From Streptosporangiaceae bacterium (lineage in GTDB: Bacteria; Actinomycetota; Actinomycetes; Streptosporangiales; Streptosporangiaceae): a stretch of DNA of 18,372 nt. The position numbers were made by a program, and so were the translations under genes. Below are positions 1 to 6,381 of this stretch, piece by piece. Within the stretch, counting starts at the first letter, position 1. Each line of letters starts with the position of its first letter. The stretch lies in the NCBI GenBank assembly GCA_030039095.1, contig JASHQP010000172.1:1-18372 (forward strand), written 5' to 3'. The notes below the pieces were generated by a model, which saw only the letters and a program-made list of their open reading frames with translations, was not told the origin of the DNA and ran no database searches.

Positions 1-22
1 TTGCTACACGACGGAGGTCGTC

Positions 23-460
23 ATGGGTTTTCCTGATCGCATCGAGCGGACTGTGGAGCTCGCTCACCCGCCTGCCAAGGTGTGGGCGGCGCTGACCACG
101 GCCGAGGGGCTGGGCAGGTGGTTCGGTACCGCCGGAGCGCAGATCGACCTGCGGCCGGGCGGGTCGGCGTGGATGAGGTGGGACGAAGAGGGGTTCACCG
201 CCGACATGCGGGTGGAGCGTGTGGAGGAGCCGGTCGTGTTCGGCTACACCTGGCACATCTACGGGCTGCCCGAGGAAGACCCGCGGCGCACCTACGTGGA
301 GTTCACGCTCGAGCCGTCCGGCGCGGGCACCCGGCTGACCGTGGTCGAGTCCGGGTTCGCGCAGCTTCCCGAGGACGTCTACCGCAAGGCGCTCGACGGC
401 AACACCGAGGGCTGGGCGAAGGAACTCGGTGAGCTGGCCGATTACCTCGATGCCGCCTGA
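23..460 (+). CDS. SRPBCC / AHSA1-type (START-like) domain protein
   Basis: This 145-residue protein has the single-domain layout of the Aha1/SRPBCC ligand-binding fold. It begins with an ERTVELAHPPAKVWAALTT-type first strand and helix, followed by LGRWFG and a DLRPGGS turn, and the usual long C-terminal helix (residues about 110-143, ending LGELADYLDAA). These proteins bind hydrophobic ligands in a helix-grip cavity, and the ligand here cannot be deduced. The ATG at 23 follows a good Shine-Dalgarno (CGGAGG at 12-17). The end overlaps the start of the ArsR gene, so the two are translationally coupled. SRPBCC-ArsR pairs are common in actinobacteria, where the ArsR protein usually controls the pair. 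The family assignment is firm and the function is unknown. Confidence 0.88.
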   Translation: MGFPDRIERTVELAHPPAKVWAALTTAEGLGRWFGTAGAQIDLRPGGSAWMRWDEEGFTADMRVERVEEPVVFGYTWHIYGLPEEDPRRTYVEFTLEPSGAGTRLTVVESGFAQLPEDVYRKALDGNTEGWAKELGELADYLDAA

Positions 461-788
461 TATCGAGGCGGTAGCCGAGCAGGTCTTCACCGCCCTGGCC
501 GACCCGACCCGGCGCGCCATCCTGGCCGCGCTGGCGTCGGGCGGGCCGGCCACGGCCACGGACCTGGCCGGCCGCCTCCCGATCACCCGGCAGGCGATCG
601 CCAAGCACCTTGGCCTGCTGGCCGAGGCCGGACTGGTCACGGCCGAGCCGGGGGAGCGGCGCCGGGTGCGGTACCGGCTGCGTTCCGCGCCGATGCAGGT
701 GGCCCAGCAGTTCCTGGCCGCGCTCGCCCGCGACTGGGACGGCGCGCTCGGCGCGCTGAGGGACCACCTCGACCGTGGCGCGGGCTAG
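450..788 (+). CDS. ArsR-family winged-helix transcriptional regulator
   Basis: This 112-residue protein carries a complete ArsR winged helix: FTALADPTRRAILAAL (residues 13-28), recognition helix ITRQAIAKHLGLLAEAGLV (45-63) and wing EPGERRRVRYRL. No cysteine cluster of the kind used for metal sensing is present, so it is not an arsenic or cadmium sensor of the classical type. I chose the ATG at 450, which overlaps the upstream gene by 11 bases. A GTG at 429 in the same frame would add seven residues with no family similarity. It probably represses its own SRPBCC-ArsR-DUF899 unit, but no operator was identified because the promoter lies to the left of the window. Confidence 0.88.
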   Translation: MPPDIEAVAEQVFTALADPTRRAILAALASGGPATATDLAGRLPITRQAIAKHLGLLAEAGLVTAEPGERRRVRYRLRSAPMQVAQQFLAALARDWDGALGALRDHLDRGAG

Positions 789-834
789 CCGCCCCCCGAG
801 AAAGCACGACACCCGAAGGAAGGCGGACACTGCG

Positions 835-1560
835 ATGCAGACCCCAGAGATCGTGACCGAGCGGGAGTGGGAAGAGGCCCGCCAGCGGCTGCTGGTGCAG
901 GAGAAGGACGTGACCCGCGCACACGACGCGCTCGCCGCGCAGCGGCGGCGGATGCCGTGGCTGGAAGTGCGGAAGGCCTACGCGTTCGATGGGCCGGGCG
1001 GCAAGGCGAGCCTGGCCGACCTGTTCGAGGGGCGCCGTCAGCTGATCATCTACCGTGCGTTCTTCGAGCCCGGCGTGGCCGGCTGGCCGGATCACGCGTG
1101 CTATGGCTGCTCGATGATGGCCGACCAGGTCGCCGACATCGTCCACCTCAACGCGCGCGACATCACGTTCGCCTACGCCTCGCGCGGATCACAGGCGGAT
1201 ATCGCGCGGCTGAAGAAGCGGATGGGCTGGACGATGCCCTGGTACACGATTACCGACGAGTGGGACGCCGACTTCGGCGTGGACGAGTATCACGGCACGA
1301 ACGCGTTCTACCGCGACGGCGGCCGGGTGTTCCGCACCTACTTCCTCAACAACCGGGGCGACGAGGCGCTGGGCAGCACCTGGAGCTACCTCGACCTGAG
1401 CCCGCTCGGTCGGCAGGAGACGTGGGAGGACTCGCCCGACGGCTATCCGCAGAGCGCGCCGTACGACTGGTGGAACTGGCACGACAATTACGACCGTCCC
1501 GACCAGACGCAGGGCGCGTACTGGGCCGCGAAGGCCACTGCCGCCGAGGGCGGCGCCTGA
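835..1560 (+). CDS. DUF899 family thioredoxin-like protein
   Basis: This 241-residue protein belongs to the DUF899 family, a thioredoxin-fold group often annotated as dithiol-disulfide isomerase-like. Visible landmarks are SLADLFEGRRQLIIYRAFF (residues 59-77), a CxxC pair at Cys89 and Cys92 (ACYGCSMMAD), ITFAYASRG, the MGWTMPWYT segment, and the Trp/Tyr-rich end (YDWWNWHDNYD). The ATG at 835 is preceded by a purine-rich GGAAGG. A further in-frame GTG at 775 inside the ArsR gene would only add basic, low-complexity residues, so I rejected it. The gene follows ArsR by 46 bases on the same strand and is probably co-transcribed with it. The biochemical role is unproven; the CxxC fits a redox function. 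Confidence 0.87.
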   Translation: MQTPEIVTEREWEEARQRLLVQEKDVTRAHDALAAQRRRMPWLEVRKAYAFDGPGGKASLADLFEGRRQLIIYRAFFEPGVAGWPDHACYGCSMMADQVADIVHLNARDITFAYASRGSQADIARLKKRMGWTMPWYTITDEWDADFGVDEYHGTNAFYRDGGRVFRTYFLNNRGDEALGSTWSYLDLSPLGRQETWEDSPDGYPQSAPYDWWNWHDNYDRPDQTQGAYWAAKATAAEGGA

Positions 1561-1671
1561 CGGACCTGACCGCAGCCGTCGTCGGCGGGCTGCTCAGGAT
1601 CACCGCCCGGCCCTGGCAGGTCATGATGAGCCTGCTGCCCCCGATGTCGTGAGGCCTCGCGGCCGCCCAGG

Positions 1672-2391
1672 TCAAGTTGGCGCCGGGAGCGCGTCGATGC
1701 CTGGCTCGGCCGCTGATGAGTCGTCCCTAGCGACGTTCGTGAGGACGGTGTCCCTGGTTCGCTCGATGTGCGCGGTGAGGGCGGCCGCGGCGCGGTCGGC
1801 ATCGCGCGCGAGCACCGCATCGACGAGGTCCGCATGTTCGCCCGCGACATCGCGGTCCGGGTGTGGCAAAGACAGCGACCAGCGGCGGTAGATCTGGGCC
1901 GCGTCCGACAGCGAACGGGTGATCTCGCGCATCCGCGGGCTGCCGCACGCGCTGAGGATCTGAGTATGAAACTCCGAGTGGACCTGGATCCACTCGTTGG
2001 TGAGGACTGGCGGCTGCCCCTCGGTCTCCGAGGTGTTCGCCAGGCGGTAGTGCGCGGCGACCACCTGGGATTCCCAGGCCACATCGCCACGCTCGATGGC
2101 CCATCGCAGGGCTGCGCTCTCGATCGCGACGCGCACGGCGACAAGGTCGGACAACCCCTCTAGGGACAGATCGGTGACAGCAAAGCCGATCTTCGGCGAG
2201 GCGCGCACGAGTTGCTCACCGGTGAGGCGGTTCAGCGCCTCCCGGACGACGTTCAGGCTCACGCCGTGCTCAACTGCCAGGTCGGAGACCTTGAGCCGTT
2301 GCCCTGGCCGGAGCTGGCCAGCGAGGATGCTCGTCCGCAGCGATGAGTAGACGACCTCTCCGAGGGTGGTCTTGTCCGGGCCGTTCGCCAT
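1672..2391 (-). CDS. GntR-family transcriptional regulator, FCD (FadR) subfamily
   Basis: This 239-residue protein has an N-terminal GntR winged helix: VVYSSLRTSILAGQLRPGQRL, then a recognition region VSLNVVREALNRLTGEQLV at residues 44-62. The C-terminal all-helical FCD ligand domain (about 75-220) carries His142 (EFHTQIL), His186 (GEHADLV) and His208 (TAHIERT), the positions that hold a metal in many FCD proteins and often help bind a carboxylate effector. It is transcribed away from the catabolic operon that starts at 2531, the standard arrangement for a local repressor released by a pathway substrate or intermediate. It is therefore the likely regulator of that operon and of itself. No clear Shine-Dalgarno precedes the ATG at 2391. 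Confidence 0.92.
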   Translation of the reverse strand: MANGPDKTTLGEVVYSSLRTSILAGQLRPGQRLKVSDLAVEHGVSLNVVREALNRLTGEQLVRASPKIGFAVTDLSLEGLSDLVAVRVAIESAALRWAIERGDVAWESQVVAAHYRLANTSETEGQPPVLTNEWIQVHSEFHTQILSACGSPRMREITRSLSDAAQIYRRWSLSLPHPDRDVAGEHADLVDAVLARDADRAAAALTAHIERTRDTVLTNVARDDSSAAEPGIDALPAPT

Positions 2392-2446
2392 AACTCATCA
2401 GGCTACCAGTCATGGACTGTTGGACGATGAGAGGAAGGAAGTGAAA

Positions 2447-2458
2447 ATAATGGATTAT
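2447..2458. promoter_or_regulatory. Candidate operator, 12-bp inverted repeat
   Basis: ATAAT-GG-ATTAT is a perfect inverted repeat with 5-bp arms and a GG spacer, in the divergent space between the GntR/FCD gene and the operon. It is AT-rich in very GC-rich surroundings and lies just upstream of the candidate -35 box of the operon. GntR/FCD proteins bind short palindromes in such positions. The assignment to this regulator is inference. Confidence 0.35.
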
Positions 2459-2461
2459 CTC

Positions 2462-2490
2462 TTGCATCATGGTTGTAGCTGTTCTAGCGT
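2462..2490 (+). promoter_or_regulatory. Candidate sigma-70-type promoter of the catabolic operon
   Basis: TTGCAT at 2462-2467 and TAGCGT at 2485-2490 are separated by 17 bases, close to the actinobacterial housekeeping pattern TTGACn-N17/18-TAnnnT. Transcription would begin near 2497, giving a leader of about 34 bases with the Shine-Dalgarno GGGGGGAG at 2517-2524, six bases before the ATG at 2531. An 8-bp perfect palindrome GTGATCAC (2504-2511) lies in the leader and could be a second regulator site. Confidence 0.4.
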
Positions 2491-2530
2491 GTCCCCTACG
2501 CAAGTGATCACGTTTTGGGGGGAGTAGCCG

Positions 2531-3391
2531 ATGCGCCTGGCCAACGTGCGTGGTCGCTGGCACATCCTGTCGGACGGCGGAGCCGTCGACGTGGAAGCGG
2601 TCAGCGGCGGCCTCTTCCCAGCCGACCCGCTCGGATTGCTGGAGCGCTGGACTGAGTTCCGGGATTGGGCGGCCTCCGCCAACCCCTCCGGAACGATTCC
2701 GGTTGCCTCTGCGGACCTGCTGGCCCCGGTGCCACGGCCGCGGCAGGTCTTCGGTATCGGAATGAACTACCGCGAACACGCCGACGAGACCGGTCTTGGC
2801 GTGCCGCCCGTGCCGAGCACATTCACGAAGTTCCCAACATGCATCACTGGGCCGCATGCAGAGGTGCACCTGCCGCCCGGCGACGTGGACTGGGAGGTCG
2901 AGCTCGTCGTTATCATCGGCCGGACAGCGCAGCGGGTCGCCGCGGAGACCGCCTGGGATTGCGTCGCCGGTGTATGTGTCGGCCAGGACCTTTCGGAGCG
3001 AAGGCTCCAGCTCACCCCGCCGTCGCCGCAGTTCAGCCTCGGTAAATCGTACGAGGGTTTCGGGCCCACAGGGCCAGTCGTGGTCACGGTCGACGAGCTC
3101 GACAATCCCGATGACCTCGTGCTCGGCTGCATTCTCAACGGTGAGGAGGTGCAGAAGGGGCGGACGCGGGACATGATCTTTCCCGTTCCCGAGCTCATCG
3201 CCCGGCTCTCGGCCGTCGTCACGCTGCTGCCCGGTGACCTCATCTTCACCGGCACTCCCGCGGGCGTCGGCTTGGGCCGCACGCCACCGCGCTTCCTGTC
3301 GCCCGGTGACGTGCTAGTCAGCTACATCGACCAGATCGGCGAGATCACGACGCAATTCGCAGCTTCCCCGCTGCCGGAGGCGGTGCCGTAG
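2531..3391 (+). CDS. Fumarylacetoacetate hydrolase (FAH) family protein
   Basis: This 286-residue enzyme shows the full FAH C-terminal fold: FGIGMNYREHADE (residues 74-86), the metal-binding DWEVELVVIIGR with Glu122 and Glu124, the third ligand Asp153 in VGQDLSERR, Lys172 in GKSYEGFGPTGP, and the signature GDLIFTGTPAGVG (235-247). The family includes acylpyruvate hydrolases, oxalocrotonate decarboxylases/hydratases and related enzymes that act on 2-oxo acids using Mg or Mn. Here it heads the operon and most likely handles a late, ring-opened 2-oxo acid intermediate. Which reaction (C-C hydrolysis, decarboxylation or isomerisation) cannot be read from the sequence. The start is well supported by GGGGGGAG six bases upstream. 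Confidence 0.9.
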   Translation: MRLANVRGRWHILSDGGAVDVEAVSGGLFPADPLGLLERWTEFRDWAASANPSGTIPVASADLLAPVPRPRQVFGIGMNYREHADETGLGVPPVPSTFTKFPTCITGPHAEVHLPPGDVDWEVELVVIIGRTAQRVAAETAWDCVAGVCVGQDLSERRLQLTPPSPQFSLGKSYEGFGPTGPVVVTVDELDNPDDLVLGCILNGEEVQKGRTRDMIFPVPELIARLSAVVTLLPGDLIFTGTPAGVGLGRTPPRFLSPGDVLVSYIDQIGEITTQFAASPLPEAVP

Positions 3392-3417
3392 GCGTTCAGC
3401 CCGGCGCAGCGGGATCG

Positions 3418-3426
3418 AAGGAGGAG
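3418..3426 (+). promoter_or_regulatory. Strong ribosome binding site of the permease gene
   Basis: AAGGAGGAG sits six bases before the ATG at 3433. It is the best Shine-Dalgarno in the window and fixes the permease start. Confidence 0.8.
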
Positions 3427-3432
3427 CAACCG

Positions 3433-4890
3433 ATGAGCAATACCAGACCGGTACCGGAAGGGACCAGCGGCCTCAGCGTTGAGACCCACACCATCGACTT
3501 CATCCCGCTGTCCGAGCGGCATGGGAAGCCATGGAACCTGTTTACGCTCTGGTTCGGCGCCAATACGGTGATCATCAGCGTCGCCACCGGGGCGCTGCTC
3601 GTGGCGAAGGGCGTCGGGTTCGGCTGGTCGATCCTGGCTATTGTGATCGGCTTCGGGCTCGGGACGTTCCTTGCCGCGTTCCATTCCGCCCAGGGCCCGA
3701 AGCTCGGCATACCGCAGATGATCCAGAGCCGGGCCCAGTTCGGCTACGTCGGCGGAGTGGTACCGATGCTCGTGGCCGAGGTCGCCTACATCGGCTTCTT
3801 CGCCGCCAACCCGGCCATCGCCGGCCTGGTAGCGAATGCCGTTTGGGGAGTCAACGTCTACCTGGTCGTCGTTATCGTGACCGTAATAACGTTCTTCGTC
3901 GCGCTGTTCGGTTACAGCTTCTCGCACCAGCTGGGCAAGTACCTGAGCGTCGGGGCAGTCATCGTGTTCGGCATCTTCACCGGCCTGCTCTTCGCCCACA
4001 GCGGGATCCCGCACCCGACGACATCGAATCTGCACGGCGGTTTCAGCGAAGGCCTGTTCCTCGGCGGGGTGGCCCTGACTTTCATTTACGCGGCCGGCTA
4101 TGCGCCATACGTCGCCGACTACTCCCGGTACATGCCGCCGGAGTCCTCGGTCAGGGCGACCGCCTGGTGGTCGTACGGCGGCATCGCGATCTCCGGGATC
4201 TGGCTGTTCATACTGGGCGCCTACATCACGTCGATCACCGGATTCAGCCCCGACACGCTCGGCTCTGTGGTCGCAGTGACCAACAGCCTCGGCACCGGCT
4301 TCACCTACATCTTCGCGATCATCATCATGCTGATCCTGGTCCTGCAGGGCTCGCTGTCGCTGTACGCGGGCGGCAACACCAGCGTGAGCATCGTAACCTC
4401 GCTCCAGCGGCGCCCGCGTCCCGTGACACCGCGGGTGTCCGTGCGACTCGCCGCACTCGCCCCGATCTCGGTGCTATGCCTCATCGCCGCGATCTTGTAC
4501 GCGCGGAGCTTCGCAACAACCTTTACGGACATGCTGAGCGTGCTGCTGATCCTGCTGATCCCGTGGTCGGCTATCAACCTGGTCGACTTCTACTTCGTTC
4601 GCAAGGGTCACTACGACATCGCCTCGATCTTCAAGCCGGACGGCATCTACGGCGCGTTCAACGCGGCAGGCCTTGTCAGTTTCTTCCTGGGCTTCGGGGT
4701 CGAGTGGATCTTCGCCAACCTTGGCTTCTATCAGGGGCCAGTCGCCCAGGCGCTCGATGGCGGTGACATCTCATGGATCGTGGGCATCGTGGTCAGTGGC
4801 GGCTGCTACCTCATCATGACGCGAGGTCTGCGGCAGTCGCTCGTGTCGAGTGAACTAGGCGTGTCTCAACCGGAGGTGGCAAGCTTATGA
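3433..4890 (+). CDS. NCS1-family permease (cytosine/purine/allantoin type)
   Basis: This 485-residue integral membrane protein has about twelve hydrophobic segments. NCS1 hallmarks are HGKPWNLFTLWFGANT in helix 1 (residues 30-45), GIPQMIQSRAQFGYVGG (92-108), GYAPYVADYSRYMP (222-235) and IPWSAINLVDFYFVRKGHYD (376-395). NCS1 proteins are sodium- or proton-coupled importers of nucleobases, hydantoins, allantoin, thiamine and similar small N-heterocycles. Placed inside a catabolic operon, it probably imports the pathway's starting compound, which is the best clue that the substrate is a nitrogen heterocycle. The gene ends in ATGA, shared with the RidA start. Confidence 0.93.
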   Translation: MSNTRPVPEGTSGLSVETHTIDFIPLSERHGKPWNLFTLWFGANTVIISVATGALLVAKGVGFGWSILAIVIGFGLGTFLAAFHSAQGPKLGIPQMIQSRAQFGYVGGVVPMLVAEVAYIGFFAANPAIAGLVANAVWGVNVYLVVVIVTVITFFVALFGYSFSHQLGKYLSVGAVIVFGIFTGLLFAHSGIPHPTTSNLHGGFSEGLFLGGVALTFIYAAGYAPYVADYSRYMPPESSVRATAWWSYGGIAISGIWLFILGAYITSITGFSPDTLGSVVAVTNSLGTGFTYIFAIIIMLILVLQGSLSLYAGGNTSVSIVTSLQRRPRPVTPRVSVRLAALAPISVLCLIAAILYARSFATTFTDMLSVLLILLIPWSAINLVDFYFVRKGHYDIASIFKPDGIYGAFNAAGLVSFFLGFGVEWIFANLGFYQGPVAQALDGGDISWIVGIVVSGGCYLIMTRGLRQSLVSSELGVSQPEVASL

Positions 4891-5327
4891 GTCCCGAACC
4901 GGCCAAGTCCCGGCCGTCCCTGGTGAAGCCCGGCGGGCTGGCACCGCCGATCGGGCTGTACTCGCATGGCAGCAGGGTCGTGTCGCAAAGCGAGCTGCTG
5001 TTCATAGCCGGCCAGGTCGCGGTGGGAACGGATGGCCAGCTGGTAGGTCGCGATGATTTCGCGGCACAGACCCGGCAGGTGTTCACGAACCTGCAGGCGG
5101 TGCTGGCCGCCGCCGGCATGGGCCTGGAACACGTCACGAAGTTCACCACCTATGTGTCGGATCCCGCCTACATCGAGGCCTTCTACCAGGCCCGGGAAAA
5201 ACTGTTCGCCGAGCTATACCCGGCCGGCGACTACCCGCCGAACACGCTGCTGGTGGTCTCCCGGCTGGTCCGCCCCGAGTTCATGGTCGAGATCGAGGCG
5301 GTCGCGGCCCGCGGCCTCGGCGGTTAG
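4887..5327 (+). CDS. RidA (YjgF/YER057c/UK114) family protein, probable enamine/imine deaminase
   Basis: This 146-residue protein shows the family pattern throughout: APPIGLYSHG (19-28), LLFIAGQVAVGTDGQLVG (37-54), a QTRQVFTNLQAVLAAAG helix (61-77), and VVSRLVRPEFMVEIEAVA, in which Arg126 and Glu135 match the active-site Arg and Glu of deaminating RidA proteins. RidA proteins hydrolyse reactive enamines/imines such as 2-aminoacrylate. One branch includes 2-aminomuconate deaminases of aromatic-amine pathways, and RutC of pyrimidine breakdown is also a member. The ATG lies in an ATGA overlap with the permease stop (4887-4890), so translation is coupled. In this operon it probably releases ammonia from a ring-opened amino-dienoate; that specific role is inference. 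Confidence 0.93.
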   Translation: MSPEPAKSRPSLVKPGGLAPPIGLYSHGSRVVSQSELLFIAGQVAVGTDGQLVGRDDFAAQTRQVFTNLQAVLAAAGMGLEHVTKFTTYVSDPAYIEAFYQAREKLFAELYPAGDYPPNTLLVVSRLVRPEFMVEIEAVAARGLGG

Positions 5328-5373
5328 CCAGGCCGGTCCGCTGACGTAGGCAGGCACAGGAAACGGAGGCATC

Positions 5374-6381
5374 GTGAGCACTCAGCTTGCTCAGACGCAA
5401 TTGTGGGAGGGCATCCGGTTCGGGCCGCGGCGGCTGGCCCACGGCAACTTCTTCGTCCGTGACGTGGAGGCATCGCTGGACTTCTACCAGCGGGTCTGCG
5501 GGCTCACGTTGGTATTCCGCGAGCCGGGGATCCAGGCGGTCTTCCTCAGCAACGGGAACAGCCATCACGACGTGGCGCTGATGGGGATCTCCAGCCAGGC
5601 CCGCATAGGGCGGGACGGGCAGGTCCAGGTGCCGAAAGGACGCGGCACCACTCCCGGCCTGAACCATCTTGGCTTCGAGATGGCCACGGAAGCGAACCTT
5701 GTCGCCGCCTACCGGAGGGCCGTCGCGGCCGGGCTTGCGCTGCACCGAACGGCCGACCACCAGATCGCGCACAGCGTGTACCTGTTCGACCCCGAGGGCA
5801 ACTACCTGGAGATGTATGCCGATGCCACGCGGGACTGGCGAGGCATCTACAAGGCCGTCGGTGACCAGCTGCTTACCGGTGTCTGGGACCCCGAAGCGGT
5901 GCAGCCGAACGCCGAGCCGCTGTTCGACCCGGATCCTCACTATGCGCGGGTCAACGACGCTGTGCTGCACCCGATCCGTACCTCACGGGCGACGTTCGCC
6001 GTCCGGGACCTGCCGCGGGCGATCAGCTTCTACACCGAGGTCGTCGGGTTGCACCTGCTGGCCGGCGGCGCGGATGGCGGTTACGCGGTTCTGGGCGGCG
6101 AACTTGGCGGGCCTGACATCGGGCTGATCCCGGTCGGCGGTGACATTGCACCGGGACTGCATCACTTCGGGCTGCAGCTCGGCGAGGACGAGCTCGAGGA
6201 GGCTCGAGGTCGACTTGCCGCGCACGGTGTGCCGGTCCTGCTGCAGATCGACTCGCCCGCCAAGCGAAGCATCCTGATCACTGATCCGGACGGGATGCGC
6301 CTCGAGTTCTTCGTGCCAGGTTCCGACGTCGTGCCGGGTACCGGGCCAACCCCTGGGCCTGAGGGAGCGTATGTGATTTGA
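5374..6381 (+). CDS. Two-domain VOC-superfamily extradiol ring-cleavage dioxygenase
   Basis: This 335-residue protein is made of two vicinal-oxygen-chelate domains (about 16-160 and 200-315), the size of catechol 2,3-dioxygenase. Domain 1 keeps a full His-His-Glu metal triad: His23 (LAHGNFFVRD), His98 (GLNHLGFEM) and Glu146 (NYLEMYAD). In domain 2 the matching positions are Arg205, His264 (GLHHFGLQL) and Glu311, so the first histidine is lost. In classical two-domain enzymes such as BphC the C-terminal domain holds the iron, so the site here appears to be in the other domain. The role is probably meta-type cleavage of a dihydroxylated ring. The start is GTG at 5374, after ACGGAGG. The stop overlaps the next start as TTGA. 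Confidence 0.88.
   Translation: MSTQLAQTQLWEGIRFGPRRLAHGNFFVRDVEASLDFYQRVCGLTLVFREPGIQAVFLSNGNSHHDVALMGISSQARIGRDGQVQVPKGRGTTPGLNHLGFEMATEANLVAAYRRAVAAGLALHRTADHQIAHSVYLFDPEGNYLEMYADATRDWRGIYKAVGDQLLTGVWDPEAVQPNAEPLFDPDPHYARVNDAVLHPIRTSRATFAVRDLPRAISFYTEVVGLHLLAGGADGGYAVLGGELGGPDIGLIPVGGDIAPGLHHFGLQLGEDELEEARGRLAAHGVPVLLQIDSPAKRSILITDPDGMRLEFFVPGSDVVPGTGPTPGPEGAYVI

Noticed and set aside
1561..1671. Possible small peptide or bidirectional terminator between DUF899 and the GntR gene
   Set aside because: The only short frame is an out-of-frame read-through of the DUF899 gene; the 8-bp GAGGCCTC palindrome has no U tract.
3531..4766. Long plus-strand open frame inside the permease gene
   Set aside because: It is out of frame with the NCS1 motifs and extremely Arg-rich; it is a composition artefact.
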